A program made the position numbers and the translations under genes. DNA of 64,000 bases from Gammaproteobacteria bacterium (lineage in GTDB: Bacteria; Pseudomonadota; Gammaproteobacteria; Xanthomonadales; SZUA-36). The notes under the pieces were generated by a model. The model had not been told where the DNA came from. It made no database searches and saw only the letters and a program-made list of their open reading frames with translations. Positions within the stretch are counted from its first letter, which is position 1, and each line of letters begins with the position of its first letter. Of the stretch, positions 10,909 through 19,575 are shown in pieces. The DNA lies in the NCBI GenBank assembly GCA_030426265.1, contig JAUHYP010000005.1, positions 86,722 to 150,721 of the forward strand, given 5' to 3'.

Positions 10909-12186
10909 ATGAAACGAATGGTGGTGATCGGTGGTGGAATCGGTGGCATTTCCGCGGTCTATGAACTTCGGGACCGGCTGGGCAAGAATCACGAAATCCT
11001 CCTGGTATCGGACAGCGACCAGTTCGAGTTCACGCCTTCCAACCCCTGGGTCGCGGTGAAATGGCGCAAGCCCGAAGCGATCACCATTGACCTGGCGCCG
11101 GTGATGAAGAAGCACGGCGTCGCATTCAAGCATGACGCCGTCTCCCGGGTCGTGCCCGAGCAGAACCGTGTCGAACTGGCGTCCGGGGAAACGCTGGACT
11201 ACGACTACCTGGTGATCGCAACCGGTCCCCGCCTGGCTTTCAATGAAATCGAGGGGCTGGGCCCGGAGGGCCATACCGTCTCCGTGTGCAAGACCGCCCA
11301 CGCCCTCGAATCGTCGAAGGACTTCGAGGCCTTGTGCGCCGATCCGGGCCCGGTGGTCATCGGCGCCGCCCAGGGGGCCTCCTGTTACGGGCCCGCCTAC
11401 GAATACGCCTTCATCCTGGAAACGGAGCTGCGCAAACGGAAAATCCGGGACCGGGTGCCCATGACCTTCGTGACGCCGGAGCCCTACATCGGCCACCTGG
11501 GGCTCGATGGGGTGGGGGACACCAAGGGCCTGCTGGAATCGGAACTGCGGAACCGGCACGTGAAGTGGCTGACCAATACACGCATCGACCGGGTCGAGGC
11601 CGGCCGCATGCATGTCACCACCGTGAACGAGGACGGCAGCGACAAGGCCAGCCAGGCGCTCGAGTTCAAGCACAGCATGATCCTGCCCGCCTTCACCGGC
11701 GTGGATGCGGTCATGGGCATCGACCAGCTGGTCAATCCACGGGGATTCGTCATCGTGGACGAATTCCAGCGCAATCCCACCTGGCCCAACGTTTACGGCG
11801 TGGGCGTCTGCGTCGCCATTCCACCGGTCGGGCCGACGCCCCTGCCGGTCGGCGTGCCCAAGACCGGTTACATGATCGAATCGATGGTGACGGCCACCGT
11901 GGAGAACATCGCCCTGGCCGTCGAGGGCAGGGAACCGGCGCACCGGGCCACCTGGAACGCTTTCTGTCTGGCCGACTTCGGTGATCGCGGCGTGGCCTTC
12001 ATCGCCCTGCCGCAAATCCCCCCGCGAAACACCAACTGGGCGTCCTCCGGCAAGTGGGTGCACCTGGCCAAGGTCGCGTTCGAAAAGTACTACCTGCGCA
12101 AGGTGAGGAAAGGCACCACGGAGCCCTATTACGAAAAGGTCGCGCTTAAACTCATGGGCGCCGCCAAATTGAGGGCCGAGGCATGA
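10909..12186 (+). CDS. Sulfide:quinone oxidoreductase-like flavoprotein
   Basis: This FAD enzyme of the SQR family would oxidise sulfide to sulfane sulfur and pass electrons to the quinone pool at the inner membrane. The ATG at 10909 is preceded by AAGGAGG at 10896-10902 and gives 425 residues. The N-terminus has the dinucleotide-binding motif VVIGGGIGGISAVYEL, with a second segment LDYDYLVIATGPRLAF. Three cysteines sit in family contexts: C127 (VSVCKTAHA), C159 (QGASCYGPAYEY) and C353 (NAFCLADFGD). From memory these correspond to the three redox cysteines of the Acidithiobacillus enzyme. The C-terminus is amphipathic and basic, fitting membrane association. It is the first gene of a six-gene operon and overlaps the next gene by ATGA. 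Confidence 0.85.
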   Translation: MKRMVVIGGGIGGISAVYELRDRLGKNHEILLVSDSDQFEFTPSNPWVAVKWRKPEAITIDLAPVMKKHGVAFKHDAVSRVVPEQNRVELASGETLDYDYLVIATGPRLAFNEIEGLGPEGHTVSVCKTAHALESSKDFEALCADPGPVVIGAAQGASCYGPAYEYAFILETELRKRKIRDRVPMTFVTPEPYIGHLGLDGVGDTKGLLESELRNRHVKWLTNTRIDRVEAGRMHVTTVNEDGSDKASQALEFKHSMILPAFTGVDAVMGIDQLVNPRGFVIVDEFQRNPTWPNVYGVGVCVAIPPVGPTPLPVGVPKTGYMIESMVTATVENIALAVEGREPAHRATWNAFCLADFGDRGVAFIALPQIPPRNTNWASSGKWVHLAKVAFEKYYLRKVRKGTTEPYYEKVALKLMGAAKLRAEA

Positions 12187-14765
12187 AAGACGCCATCCTG
12201 GCCCTGTCCACGGGTCGGCCTCGCCTGGTCTACCTGCTGACCTTCCTGCTGGTCGCGGTCACCGGCGCCCTGATGCCGCGAATCCACATCGACACGGATC
12301 CCGAGAACATGCTGCCGGCCGGGCAGTCGGACCGGGTGTTTCACAACCAGGTGGAGGAATGGTTCGGGCTGCACGACGCCATCGTGGTCGGTGTCGTCAA
12401 TGACGGACCCGAGGGTGTCTATCGTCCCGAGACCCTCGCCGCGCTGCACCGGGTGTCGGAAGCCATCCTCGCGCTGGACGGCGTGATCCCGCCCGACCTC
12501 ATGTCCCTGGCGGCGGCGGACAACATCACCCAGGAGCGCAGCGAGGACGGGGCGGCCGTGCTGCGCTTCGAATGGATGATGAAGGAAGCCCCGTCGACGC
12601 AAGCCCAGGCGGACCACATTCGCGCGGCGGTTGCGCGCCTGCCCCTGCTCCAGGACACGCTGGTGGCTGGAGACGGAAAGGCGGCAGCCATCTACGTTCC
12701 CATCGAGCGAAAGGACCTGAGCTACGCACTCTCGCAGAACATCGAGGCCCTGGTGTCGGTGGAGTCCGGCGCCGGGGAATGGCACATCACCGGCCTGCCG
12801 GTGGCGGAGGACACCTTCGGCCACGAGATGTTCGTGCAGATGGGCATCTCCGCGCCGCTGGCGGGACTGATGATCTTCATTCTCATGTGGGTGTTCTTCC
12901 GCAACCTGCGGTTGATCATCTCGCCGATGATCGTCGCCATGGCGACCGTGATCGCCACCATGGGCCTGCTGATCGGAATGGGATTCACGGTGCACATCAT
13001 GAGCTCCATGATTCCCATCTTCCTGATGCCCATCGCGGTGGTGGATTCGATCCACATCCTGTCGGAGTTCGCCGACAACTACCGCAAGGGCGATGACGCG
13101 GGAGCGGTCATGAAGAAGGTGGTCGGCCACCTGTTCAAGCCCATGCTGTTTACGTCCCTGACCTCGGCGGCGGGGTTCGCGTCCCTGCTGCTGACGCCCA
13201 TTCCGCCGGTCAAGGTGTTCGGCGCCTTCGTGGCGTTCGGCATTCTGCTCGCCTTCCTGCTGACGGTCGTGTTCATTCCCGCCTGGGTGGTGCGCAGCAG
13301 CGAGAAATCCCTGGCCAGCCTCGACCGCCTGCGCGAGGGCGCCGATGCCCAGTCGCCCCTGGCCCGGGTGCTGCGGAAGGTCGGGCGGTTCGCCTATGGC
13401 GGCCGCGGCCTGATCGCAATGGCGGCAATCGTCGTCGTGGCGGTGAGCGTGGCGGGCCTGCTGCGCATCCAGATCAACGACAACCCTGTGCGCTGGTTCA
13501 AGGACACGCACCGGATCCGCGTCGCCGACGCCGTGCTCAACGAGCACTTTGCCGGAACCTACGACGCGTTTTTTGTCCTCAGCCACGAGGACCCGAACGC
13601 CTGGGGCCGTTTCGAAGCGTCCGCCCGTACGGCGTTCGAGGGCCAGGAGCTTCCGGCATCCGTCGCAGAACTGCTGGCGGAACCGCCGGCGCCGGGGGAA
13701 TTCGATGCCCGGATGGGTACGCTCATCGCGGAGGCCGACGACCTGTCCTTCAGCACCGATGACCCGGACCAGGCGGGGGCCCTGGAATGGCTGATGGCCG
13801 AAGCGGAGACGGCGCAACAGGCGGGGCGGTACTTCCAGCGTCCCGCCGCGCTCGCCACCATCGAGTCCCTGCAACAGGCCCTTGCCGATACCGGCCTGGT
13901 GGGAAAGACCAATGCCCTGCCGGACGTGGTGAAAGTGGTGAACCGGGAGCTGCGCAGCGGCGAAGCGGGCGACTACATGATTCCCGACAGCGTGCCGGGC
14001 GTGGCCCAGACCCTGCTCCAGTACCAGTCCTCGCACCGCCCGCAGGACCTGTGGCACATGGTGACGCCGGACTTCACGCGCACCGCGGTGTGGCTGCAAC
14101 TCACCTCGGGTGACAACCAGGACATGACCCGGGTCATCGAGGCCGTGGACGCGTGGCTGGCCGACAATCCGCTGCCGGAAGGCGTGACGGGCCGCTGGGC
14201 CGGCAAGACCTATATCAACGTGGTCTGGCAGGGTGAAATGGTGGCGGGCATGCTCGACAGCCTGGTGGGCGCCTTTGTCGTGGTCTTCGTCATGATGGTG
14301 CTGCTGTTCCGTTCCATCCCCTGGGGGGTGGTGGCCATGTTGCCGCTGACCTTCACCATCCTCGGGGTGTACGGATTCATCGGCTGGATCGGCAAGTACT
14401 ACGATATGCCCATCGCCGTGCTCTCTTCCCTCACCCTGGGCCTGTCCGTGGATTTCGCGATTCACTTCATCCAGCGCAGCCGTGAACTCCACCGTTCGCT
14501 CGGCAGCTTCGAGGCCATGGCCGCCGCGATGTTCGAGGAACCGGCGAGGGCGATCACGCGCAACGCCATCGTCATCGCCCTTGGGTTCACGCCCCTGTTC
14601 CTGGCGCCGCTCATGCCCTACGTGACGGTCGGCAGCTTCATGGCCTCCATCATGGTGCTGTCCGGAGCGGCGACACTCCTGTTGTTGCCGGCCGTGATCG
14701 CGCTGGGACGGCGTCTGCTCTTCAAAACCGATGCTCAGCAAGGAGTCGAAGCCCATGTTGCCTAG
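12183..14765 (+). CDS. MMPL/RND-superfamily transporter
   Basis: This 860-residue inner-membrane protein has the duplicated RND layout: a membrane segment near residues 14-32, a large periplasmic loop, a bundle of about five segments (residues 220-360), then a second anchor near 415, a second periplasmic loop and a final bundle (about 690-850). Segments such as GVYGFIGWIGKYYDMPIAVL and the conserved GLSVDFAIHF belong to the hydrophobic exporter (MMPL) branch. Such proteins move lipids, hopanoids or other hydrophobic cargo by proton drive. The cargo here is unknown. It overlaps the SQR gene by 4 bp and the next gene by 11 bp, so it is translationally coupled to both. Confidence 0.88.
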   Translation: MKDAILALSTGRPRLVYLLTFLLVAVTGALMPRIHIDTDPENMLPAGQSDRVFHNQVEEWFGLHDAIVVGVVNDGPEGVYRPETLAALHRVSEAILALDGVIPPDLMSLAAADNITQERSEDGAAVLRFEWMMKEAPSTQAQADHIRAAVARLPLLQDTLVAGDGKAAAIYVPIERKDLSYALSQNIEALVSVESGAGEWHITGLPVAEDTFGHEMFVQMGISAPLAGLMIFILMWVFFRNLRLIISPMIVAMATVIATMGLLIGMGFTVHIMSSMIPIFLMPIAVVDSIHILSEFADNYRKGDDAGAVMKKVVGHLFKPMLFTSLTSAAGFASLLLTPIPPVKVFGAFVAFGILLAFLLTVVFIPAWVVRSSEKSLASLDRLREGADAQSPLARVLRKVGRFAYGGRGLIAMAAIVVVAVSVAGLLRIQINDNPVRWFKDTHRIRVADAVLNEHFAGTYDAFFVLSHEDPNAWGRFEASARTAFEGQELPASVAELLAEPPAPGEFDARMGTLIAEADDLSFSTDDPDQAGALEWLMAEAETAQQAGRYFQRPAALATIESLQQALADTGLVGKTNALPDVVKVVNRELRSGEAGDYMIPDSVPGVAQTLLQYQSSHRPQDLWHMVTPDFTRTAVWLQLTSGDNQDMTRVIEAVDAWLADNPLPEGVTGRWAGKTYINVVWQGEMVAGMLDSLVGAFVVVFVMMVLLFRSIPWGVVAMLPLTFTILGVYGFIGWIGKYYDMPIAVLSSLTLGLSVDFAIHFIQRSRELHRSLGSFEAMAAAMFEEPARAITRNAIVIALGFTPLFLAPLMPYVTVGSFMASIMVLSGAATLLLLPAVIALGRRLLFKTDAQQGVEAHVA

Positions 14766-15573
14766 AAACCCCTTCGTTCTCATCGCCCTTCTGGGCGCGC
14801 TACTGGCCACCCAGACAGCGGGCGCCCAGGACGAGGCGCTCGATGCGGACGCCATCGTCGCGCGGGCCAACCTGGCCTCGTATTACGCGGGGGAGGACGG
14901 CCGCAGCGAGGCGCGCATGCGCATCATCGACGGCCAGGGCCGGGAGCAACGCCGCCAGTTCACGGTCCTGCGCCGCGACGTGGCCGAGGGCGGCGACCAG
15001 CAGTTCCTGGTGGTCTTCAGCCAGCCCTCGGACGTGCGTGGCACCAGCTTCCTGGTGCACAAGCACACCACCCGGGACGATGACCGGTGGCTCTACCTGC
15101 CCGGCCTGGACCTGGTGAAGCGCATCGCCGCCGGAGACAAACGAACCAGCTTTGTGGGATCCCATTACTACTACGAGGACGTGTCCGGCCGGAACCCGAA
15201 CGAGGACACGCACACCCTGGGCGAAGGCGATGCCAGGCACTTCGAGCTGGTCCACCGGCCGAAGAATCCTTCAACCGTGGAATTCGCCGAGTACACCACC
15301 TGGATCGACCGGGAAACCTTCCTGCCGATGCGCATCGAGTACCGGAACGACCGGGGTGAGCCGATCCGCCGCGTGGAAGTGAGCAAGGTGGAAACCATCG
15401 AAGGCCATCCGACGGTCACCGCCAGCCGCATCACGGATGTTCAGAGTGGCGGCTACACGGACCTCCAGTTCCGCTACATCGCCTACGATCTGGGCATGCC
15501 CGGGGACCTGTTCGGCGAGCGCAGCCTGCGCAACCCCGCCGGGGAGTGGCTGGAGCGGCCGGCGGATCGCTGA
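14755..15573 (+). CDS. LolA-like outer membrane lipoprotein-sorting protein
   Basis: The protein has 272 residues from the ATG at 14755, chosen because AGGAG at 14741-14745 is well placed and a signal peptide follows at once (ending near QTAGAQ). The mature part fits the periplasmic lipoprotein-sorting/LolA-like fold, with repeated beta hairpins such as DRWLYLPGLDLVKRIAAGDK and a typical segment GTSFLVHKHT. Members of this family often neighbour MMPL exporters and are thought to accept hydrophobic cargo in the periplasm. It overlaps the exporter gene and abuts the barrel gene, which suggests one trans-envelope pathway. Confidence 0.82.
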   Translation: MLPRNPFVLIALLGALLATQTAGAQDEALDADAIVARANLASYYAGEDGRSEARMRIIDGQGREQRRQFTVLRRDVAEGGDQQFLVVFSQPSDVRGTSFLVHKHTTRDDDRWLYLPGLDLVKRIAAGDKRTSFVGSHYYYEDVSGRNPNEDTHTLGEGDARHFELVHRPKNPSTVEFAEYTTWIDRETFLPMRIEYRNDRGEPIRRVEVSKVETIEGHPTVTASRITDVQSGGYTDLQFRYIAYDLGMPGDLFGERSLRNPAGEWLERPADR

Positions 15574-16986
15574 GTGCCCGGAATGCCACGTTTCTCCCTC
15601 ATCACCGGTGTGTTGCTGGCCCTGCTGGCCCTTCCGGCGTTCGCCCAGGATCCGCCGGCCGGAACCGAAGCGCGCCAGCAGACCGCGTCCGGAGACGAAG
15701 GCTGGGGCGACGAGGACCGGGCGGAGAACGCCCCGGGCGACGACGGCCAGGACGATGACTGGAATGACGACTGGAACGATGACTGGGGTGGCGACGACTG
15801 GGAGGAGGAAGCAGCCTCACCCTGGACGGGCTTCGTGGAGCTCGGATACGGCCAGCGCTTCAGCCGCGACCCGGCCGTGGGCCGCTACGCCACGCTGGGT
15901 GAGGCACGCTGGCGCATCGAGCGCACCTGGAACCCCGGCAGCAGCCGCGTGGATGTGCGCGCCGATCTCCTGGCGGACGGCGTGCTGGAAGATTTCGACG
16001 CGGAACTGCGCGAACTGGCCTGGGCGCGGTCCTTCGGCCGTACCGATCTGCGCATCGGCCGCCAGGTGCTCACCTGGGGGACGGGCGACCTGCTGTTCCT
16101 CAACGACCTGTTTCCAAAGGGCTGGGTGTCCTTCTTCATCGGTCGCGACGATGAATACCTCAAGCAGCCGGCGAACGCGATCCGGGCCACCACCTACACC
16201 GACCTGGTGAACCTGGACGTCGTGGCCATGCCCCTGTTCGAACCCGACGAGTACCTCACCGGAGAACGTCTGTCCTTCTTTTCACCCCAGGCGGGCATGA
16301 TCGTGGCGCCGAATCCGCCGCTGGACGGTGACGAGCCTTCGGCGAGCCTTTCAAACACCGAGTGGGCCCTGCGGGCGTTTCGCAACGTGAACGGCAACGA
16401 GCTGGCCGTGTACGGATTCAGCGGCTTCTACCACCAGCCCTCGCCCGCCGGCCCCGGTGGCAGCCTGGTGTTCCCGGAACTCGAGGCCCTGGGCGCGAGT
16501 TGGCGACGGGCCCTGGGGCCGGGGCTGTTCAATGCCGAATTCGTTCGCTACTGGTCCGCGGACGACCGCTCGGGCACCGACCCGCTGGTTCCCAATGACC
16601 AGGACCGCTACCTGCTCGGGTACGAGTGGGAGGCGGCAACCAGCTTCACCGTGGGATTCCAGGCGTACCTGGAACGGACCCGCGATCACGACGAGTTGCT
16701 GGCCAACTCGCCCTGGCCGCAGTTCGAAGTGGCCGAGAACCGCTGGTGGCTGACCAACCGGCTGACCTGGCGCACCCGCCAGGAACAACTGACCTGGTCG
16801 CTGTTCACTTTCTACTCGCCGACGGACCATGACCACTACCTGCGGCCACAGGTGAGCTGGCGTCTCAGTGACGAGTGGACCCTGGCGGCCGGCGCCAACC
16901 TGTTCGGCGGCGACGAGGACCACACCTTTTTCAACCAGTTCCAGGACGACAGCAACGCCTGGTTGCGCGTCCGGTTCAACTACTGA
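15574..16986 (+). CDS. Outer-membrane beta-barrel protein with acidic DDW repeats
   Basis: The protein has about 470 residues and a signal peptide ending ALPAFAQ. An acidic segment follows, with four DDW motifs (around residues 61-76). The rest alternates polar and aromatic residues in amphipathic strands and ends in RVRFNY, typical of an outer-membrane barrel. The start may be GTG at 15574, directly after the upstream stop, or ATG at 15583; the signal peptide survives either way. I do not recognise a named family. Gene order after the MMPL and LolA-like genes suggests an outer-membrane exit or acceptor. The Asp-rich repeat could bind divalent cations, but that is speculation. Confidence 0.8.
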   Translation: MPGMPRFSLITGVLLALLALPAFAQDPPAGTEARQQTASGDEGWGDEDRAENAPGDDGQDDDWNDDWNDDWGGDDWEEEAASPWTGFVELGYGQRFSRDPAVGRYATLGEARWRIERTWNPGSSRVDVRADLLADGVLEDFDAELRELAWARSFGRTDLRIGRQVLTWGTGDLLFLNDLFPKGWVSFFIGRDDEYLKQPANAIRATTYTDLVNLDVVAMPLFEPDEYLTGERLSFFSPQAGMIVAPNPPLDGDEPSASLSNTEWALRAFRNVNGNELAVYGFSGFYHQPSPAGPGGSLVFPELEALGASWRRALGPGLFNAEFVRYWSADDRSGTDPLVPNDQDRYLLGYEWEAATSFTVGFQAYLERTRDHDELLANSPWPQFEVAENRWWLTNRLTWRTRQEQLTWSLFTFYSPTDHDHYLRPQVSWRLSDEWTLAAGANLFGGDEDHTFFNQFQDDSNAWLRVRFNY

Positions 16987-17015
16987 CCCTTCGACGGGTC
17001 GAGGAGCGACAGACA

Positions 17016-17228
17016 ATGACGGTAGAACGCGCAACGATGGCCTTCGCGGGCTTCATGGTCCTTCTTTCCCTGGCCCTGACCTGGTTCGTTCACCCCTACT
17101 GGGTGTGGCTGACCGTGTTCGTGGGCGCCAACCTGCTACAAAGCGCCTTCACCGGCTTCTGCCCCGCTTCCATGATCCTCGCGAAGCTGGGCCTGAAGAC
17201 CGAACGCCAGTGCGCCCTGAGCACATGA
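17016..17228 (+). CDS. DUF2892 (YgaP-like) membrane protein
   Basis: The 70 residues from the ATG at 17016 have GAGGAG at 17001-17006 as ribosome-binding site. Two hydrophobic segments are present (about residues 8-24 and 28-44), followed by the family signature LLQSAFTGFCPASMIL. This is the membrane part found fused to the rhodanese YgaP in E. coli and next to persulfide-handling genes elsewhere. The cysteine in GFCP may carry or sense sulfane sulfur. The stop overlaps the start of the ArsR gene by ATGA. Confidence 0.88.
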   Translation: MTVERATMAFAGFMVLLSLALTWFVHPYWVWLTVFVGANLLQSAFTGFCPASMILAKLGLKTERQCALST

Positions 17229-17590
17229 GCGCCCCTGGCACATCCAACGTGGCGGCGCTGACGCAATCCATGAGCCTGGACGACATGCGGCGCAATGCGG
17301 CGGATGCCGTGTCCCTGCTCAAGTCCCTGGCCAACGAGAGCCGGCTGCTCATCATGTGCGTGCTGGCCGAGGGCGAGCTTTCCGTGGGCGACCTGAACCA
17401 GCGGATCGAACTCAGCCAGTCCGCCCTCTCCCAGCACCTGGCCGTGCTCAGAAGCCAGGGCCTGGTGACGACGCGCCGCGAAGGCCAGGTGATCCATTAC
17501 GCGCTGGCCGATTCCAAGGCCATTCCCCTGATCGAGCGGTTGCACGACATCTATTGCGGCCCACAGCCGGAATCCGGGAAGCGCTGTTGA
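17225..17590 (+). CDS. ArsR-family regulator resembling BigR/SqrR persulfide sensors
   Basis: This 121-residue winged-helix repressor starts at ATG 17225, overlapping DUF2892 by 4 bp. The recognition helix region reads [19 protein letters not shown] and the wing [14 protein letters not shown]. It lacks the metal-binding ELCVCDL motif; instead it has [17 protein letters not shown] with Cys45, and Cys111 in LHDIYCG. The two are 66 residues apart, the same spacing as the redox pair of BigR (42/108) and SqrR (41/107) as I recall them. A third cysteine is the last residue. It probably represses its own operon through the palindrome at 10810-10838 and releases when a polysulfide bridge forms. Confidence 0.88.
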   Translation: MSAPGTSNVAALTQSMSLDDMRRNAADAVSLLKSLANESRLLIMCVLAEGELSVGDLNQRIELSQSALSQHLAVLRSQGLVTTRREGQVIHYALADSKAIPLIERLHDIYCGPQPESGKRC

Positions 17591-17660
17591 ACGACGGGTC
17601 GGGGGTCAATCGTACGGCCGCCCGATTCGAATTGAACCAAAGAAACAGGAGGTCGTTGAA

Positions 17661-18128
17661 ATGAGCACCATCGATATCGGAATTTCCAGTACCGACCGCG
17701 GCCTGGTGGCCGAAGGCCTGAAGCGATTGCTGGCGGATTCCTACACGTTGTACCTGCAGACCCACAATTTCCATTGGAACGTGACCGGTCCGCAGTTTCG
17801 CGAACTTCACCTGATGTTCGAGGAGCACTACACGGAACTGGCCACGGCGGTGGACGACATCGCGGAACGCATCCGCACTCTGGGCGAGATCGCACCGGGC
17901 ACCTACAAGGCGTTCGCGCAACTGAGCTCGATCGAGGAAGTCGAGGGCGTACCCGAAGCGGGGCAGATGGTCGCGCTGCTCAAGGCCGGCCACGAACAGG
18001 TGGTGAAAACCTGTCGCCTGGCCCTGTCGCCCGCCCAGGAGGCCGGTGACGAGTCATCGGCGGCACTGATTTCCGATCGCATGCGGATTCACGAGAAAAC
18101 GGCCTGGATGCTGCGGGCGATGGCCTGA
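17661..18128 (+). CDS. dps: Dps-family ferritin-like DNA protection protein
   Basis: Dps dodecamers oxidise and store iron with peroxide and shield DNA. The product has 155 residues; AGGAGG lies 9 bp before the ATG. The inter-subunit ferroxidase ligands are visible in [20 protein letters not shown] and the following [20 protein letters not shown] segment. The N-terminus is short and weakly basic. It sits 70 bp after the ArsR gene on the same strand and before cydAB. No copy of the upstream AT-rich palindrome was seen before it, so its regulation may be separate. Confidence 0.93.
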   Translation: MSTIDIGISSTDRGLVAEGLKRLLADSYTLYLQTHNFHWNVTGPQFRELHLMFEEHYTELATAVDDIAERIRTLGEIAPGTYKAFAQLSSIEEVEGVPEAGQMVALLKAGHEQVVKTCRLALSPAQEAGDESSAALISDRMRIHEKTAWMLRAMA

Positions 18129-18157
18129 GGATTCGAAGACAGAGGAGGAAGGCAGAC

Positions 18158-18223
18158 ATGTGGCACAAGCACCGGGGTTTGAATGAGATGCGTGACATGA
18201 AGGATTCGATATGTCGGAAATAG
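18158..18223 (+). CDS. Possible 21-residue leader peptide before cydA
   Basis: An ATG at 18158 has a very strong Shine-Dalgarno (AGAGGAGGAA, 18141-18150). It opens a 21-codon frame that begins MWHKHRGL and ends at TAG inside the first codons of cydA, overlapping it by 13 bp. The peptide is basic and hydrophilic, not a CydX-type membrane peptide. The better ribosome site belongs to this frame, which suggests translational coupling to cydA. It could also be chance. Confidence 0.45.
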   Translation: MWHKHRGLNEMRDMKDSICRK

Positions 18224-19572
18224 ACCCGGTCCTGTTGGCGCGAATCCAGTTCGCGGCCAACATCAGTTTTCACATTCTGTTCCCGGCCATCTCCATGGGC
18301 CTGGCCTGGCTGCTCCTGTTCTTTCGCTGGCGCTACACGCGCACGGGGGACCAGGCCTGGGAGTACGCGTACACCTGCTGGGTGAAGATCTTCGCCCTGA
18401 CCTTCGCCATGGGGGTGGTATCGGGCATCACCATGAGCTTCCAGTTTGGCACGAACTGGCCGGGCTTCATGGAGAAGGCGGGTAACATCGCCGGGCCCCT
18501 GCTGGGTTACGAGGTTCTGAGCGCCTTTTTCCTGGAGGCCTCCTTTCTCGGAATCATGTTGTTCGGCAAGCACCGCGTGTCCAATCGGATGCACCTGGTC
18601 AGCACGTTTTTGGTGGCGTTTGGAACCACCCTTTCAGCGTTCTGGATCCTCAGCCTCAACTCCTGGATGCAGACCCCGGCCGGCTATTTCATCGAGGACG
18701 GCGTCTTCATGGTGGACAGCTGGTGGGCGGTGATCTTCAACCCCTCGTTTCCCTATCGCTTCTTCCACATGATGGCGGCCTCGGTGCTGACCAGCGCGTT
18801 CCTCGTCGCCGGCGTGAGCGCCTGGCGCGCGCTCCGTGGCGTCGATGGCCCGGCTACCTGGAAGGTGATGCGGACCGGCGTCGTGCTGGCCGCGGTCATG
18901 GCGCCATTGCAGATCTTCATTGGCGACCTTCATGGCCTGAACACCCTGGAACACCAGCCGGAGAAGGTGGCCGCCATGGAAGCGATCTGGGAGACGGAGC
19001 AGGGAGCGCCCTTCACCCTGGTGGCCTGGCCTGACGAGGACATCCGGGACAACCGTTTCTCGATCGAAGTCCCGTACGCGGCAAGCCTGGTGTTGACCCA
19101 CGAACTGCAGGGCGAAGTGATGGGCCTGAACGACTTCGAAGGCAATCATCCACCGGTGGCCATCGTTTTCTGGTCGTTTCGAGTCATGTTGCTGGTGGGC
19201 ATGCTGATGCTGCTGGTCAGCGGGTGGGCCGCGTGGGCGATGCGCGGTGGAAGAACGGCGAGCCGCCCCCTGCTGCGGGCCCTGTCCTGGATGACCTTTT
19301 CCGGCTGGGTGGCGGTGCTGGCGGGCTGGTACGTCACGGAGATTGGCCGTCAGCCCTGGATCGTCAGCGGATTGCTGACGGTTCGCGATGTCGCTGCCGA
19401 TCACAGCAGCGCCACCCTGTTTGGAACGCTGTTCGGGTACGTGTTGTTGTACGTGTTTCTGCTGGTGTCCTACATCGGCGCCGTTCGTTACCTGTCAACG
19501 AAGCCGGCCGCTTCGCTGGTCCTGACGCGTGGCGAGCAAGTCGGTCGCGGTTTGCAGCCACAGGAGGGATAG
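18211..19572 (+). CDS. cydA: Cytochrome bd-type quinol oxidase subunit I
   Basis: This subunit carries hemes b558, b595 and d and the quinol site, reducing O2 to water in the inner membrane. It has 453 residues, shorter than the roughly 520 of E. coli CydA, mainly because the periplasmic Q-loop is short, as in the cyanide-insensitive CIO branch. Typical segments are QFAANISFHILFPAISMG with a heme-ligand histidine, the GEVMGLNDF segment and GWYVTEIGRQPW. AAGGA at 18200-18204 precedes the ATG by 6 bp. The gene is followed by cydB after 3 bp. Confidence 0.95.
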   Translation: MSEIDPVLLARIQFAANISFHILFPAISMGLAWLLLFFRWRYTRTGDQAWEYAYTCWVKIFALTFAMGVVSGITMSFQFGTNWPGFMEKAGNIAGPLLGYEVLSAFFLEASFLGIMLFGKHRVSNRMHLVSTFLVAFGTTLSAFWILSLNSWMQTPAGYFIEDGVFMVDSWWAVIFNPSFPYRFFHMMAASVLTSAFLVAGVSAWRALRGVDGPATWKVMRTGVVLAAVMAPLQIFIGDLHGLNTLEHQPEKVAAMEAIWETEQGAPFTLVAWPDEDIRDNRFSIEVPYAASLVLTHELQGEVMGLNDFEGNHPPVAIVFWSFRVMLLVGMLMLLVSGWAAWAMRGGRTASRPLLRALSWMTFSGWVAVLAGWYVTEIGRQPWIVSGLLTVRDVAADHSSATLFGTLFGYVLLYVFLLVSYIGAVRYLSTKPAASLVLTRGEQVGRGLQPQEG

Positions 19573-19575
19573 GCC

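Noticed and set aside
12129..14870. 913-codon open frame antisense to the MMPL exporter
   Set aside because: It is a His/Gly/Arg-rich composition artefact of high-GC codons on the opposite strand; the plus-strand protein has clear membrane and family features.
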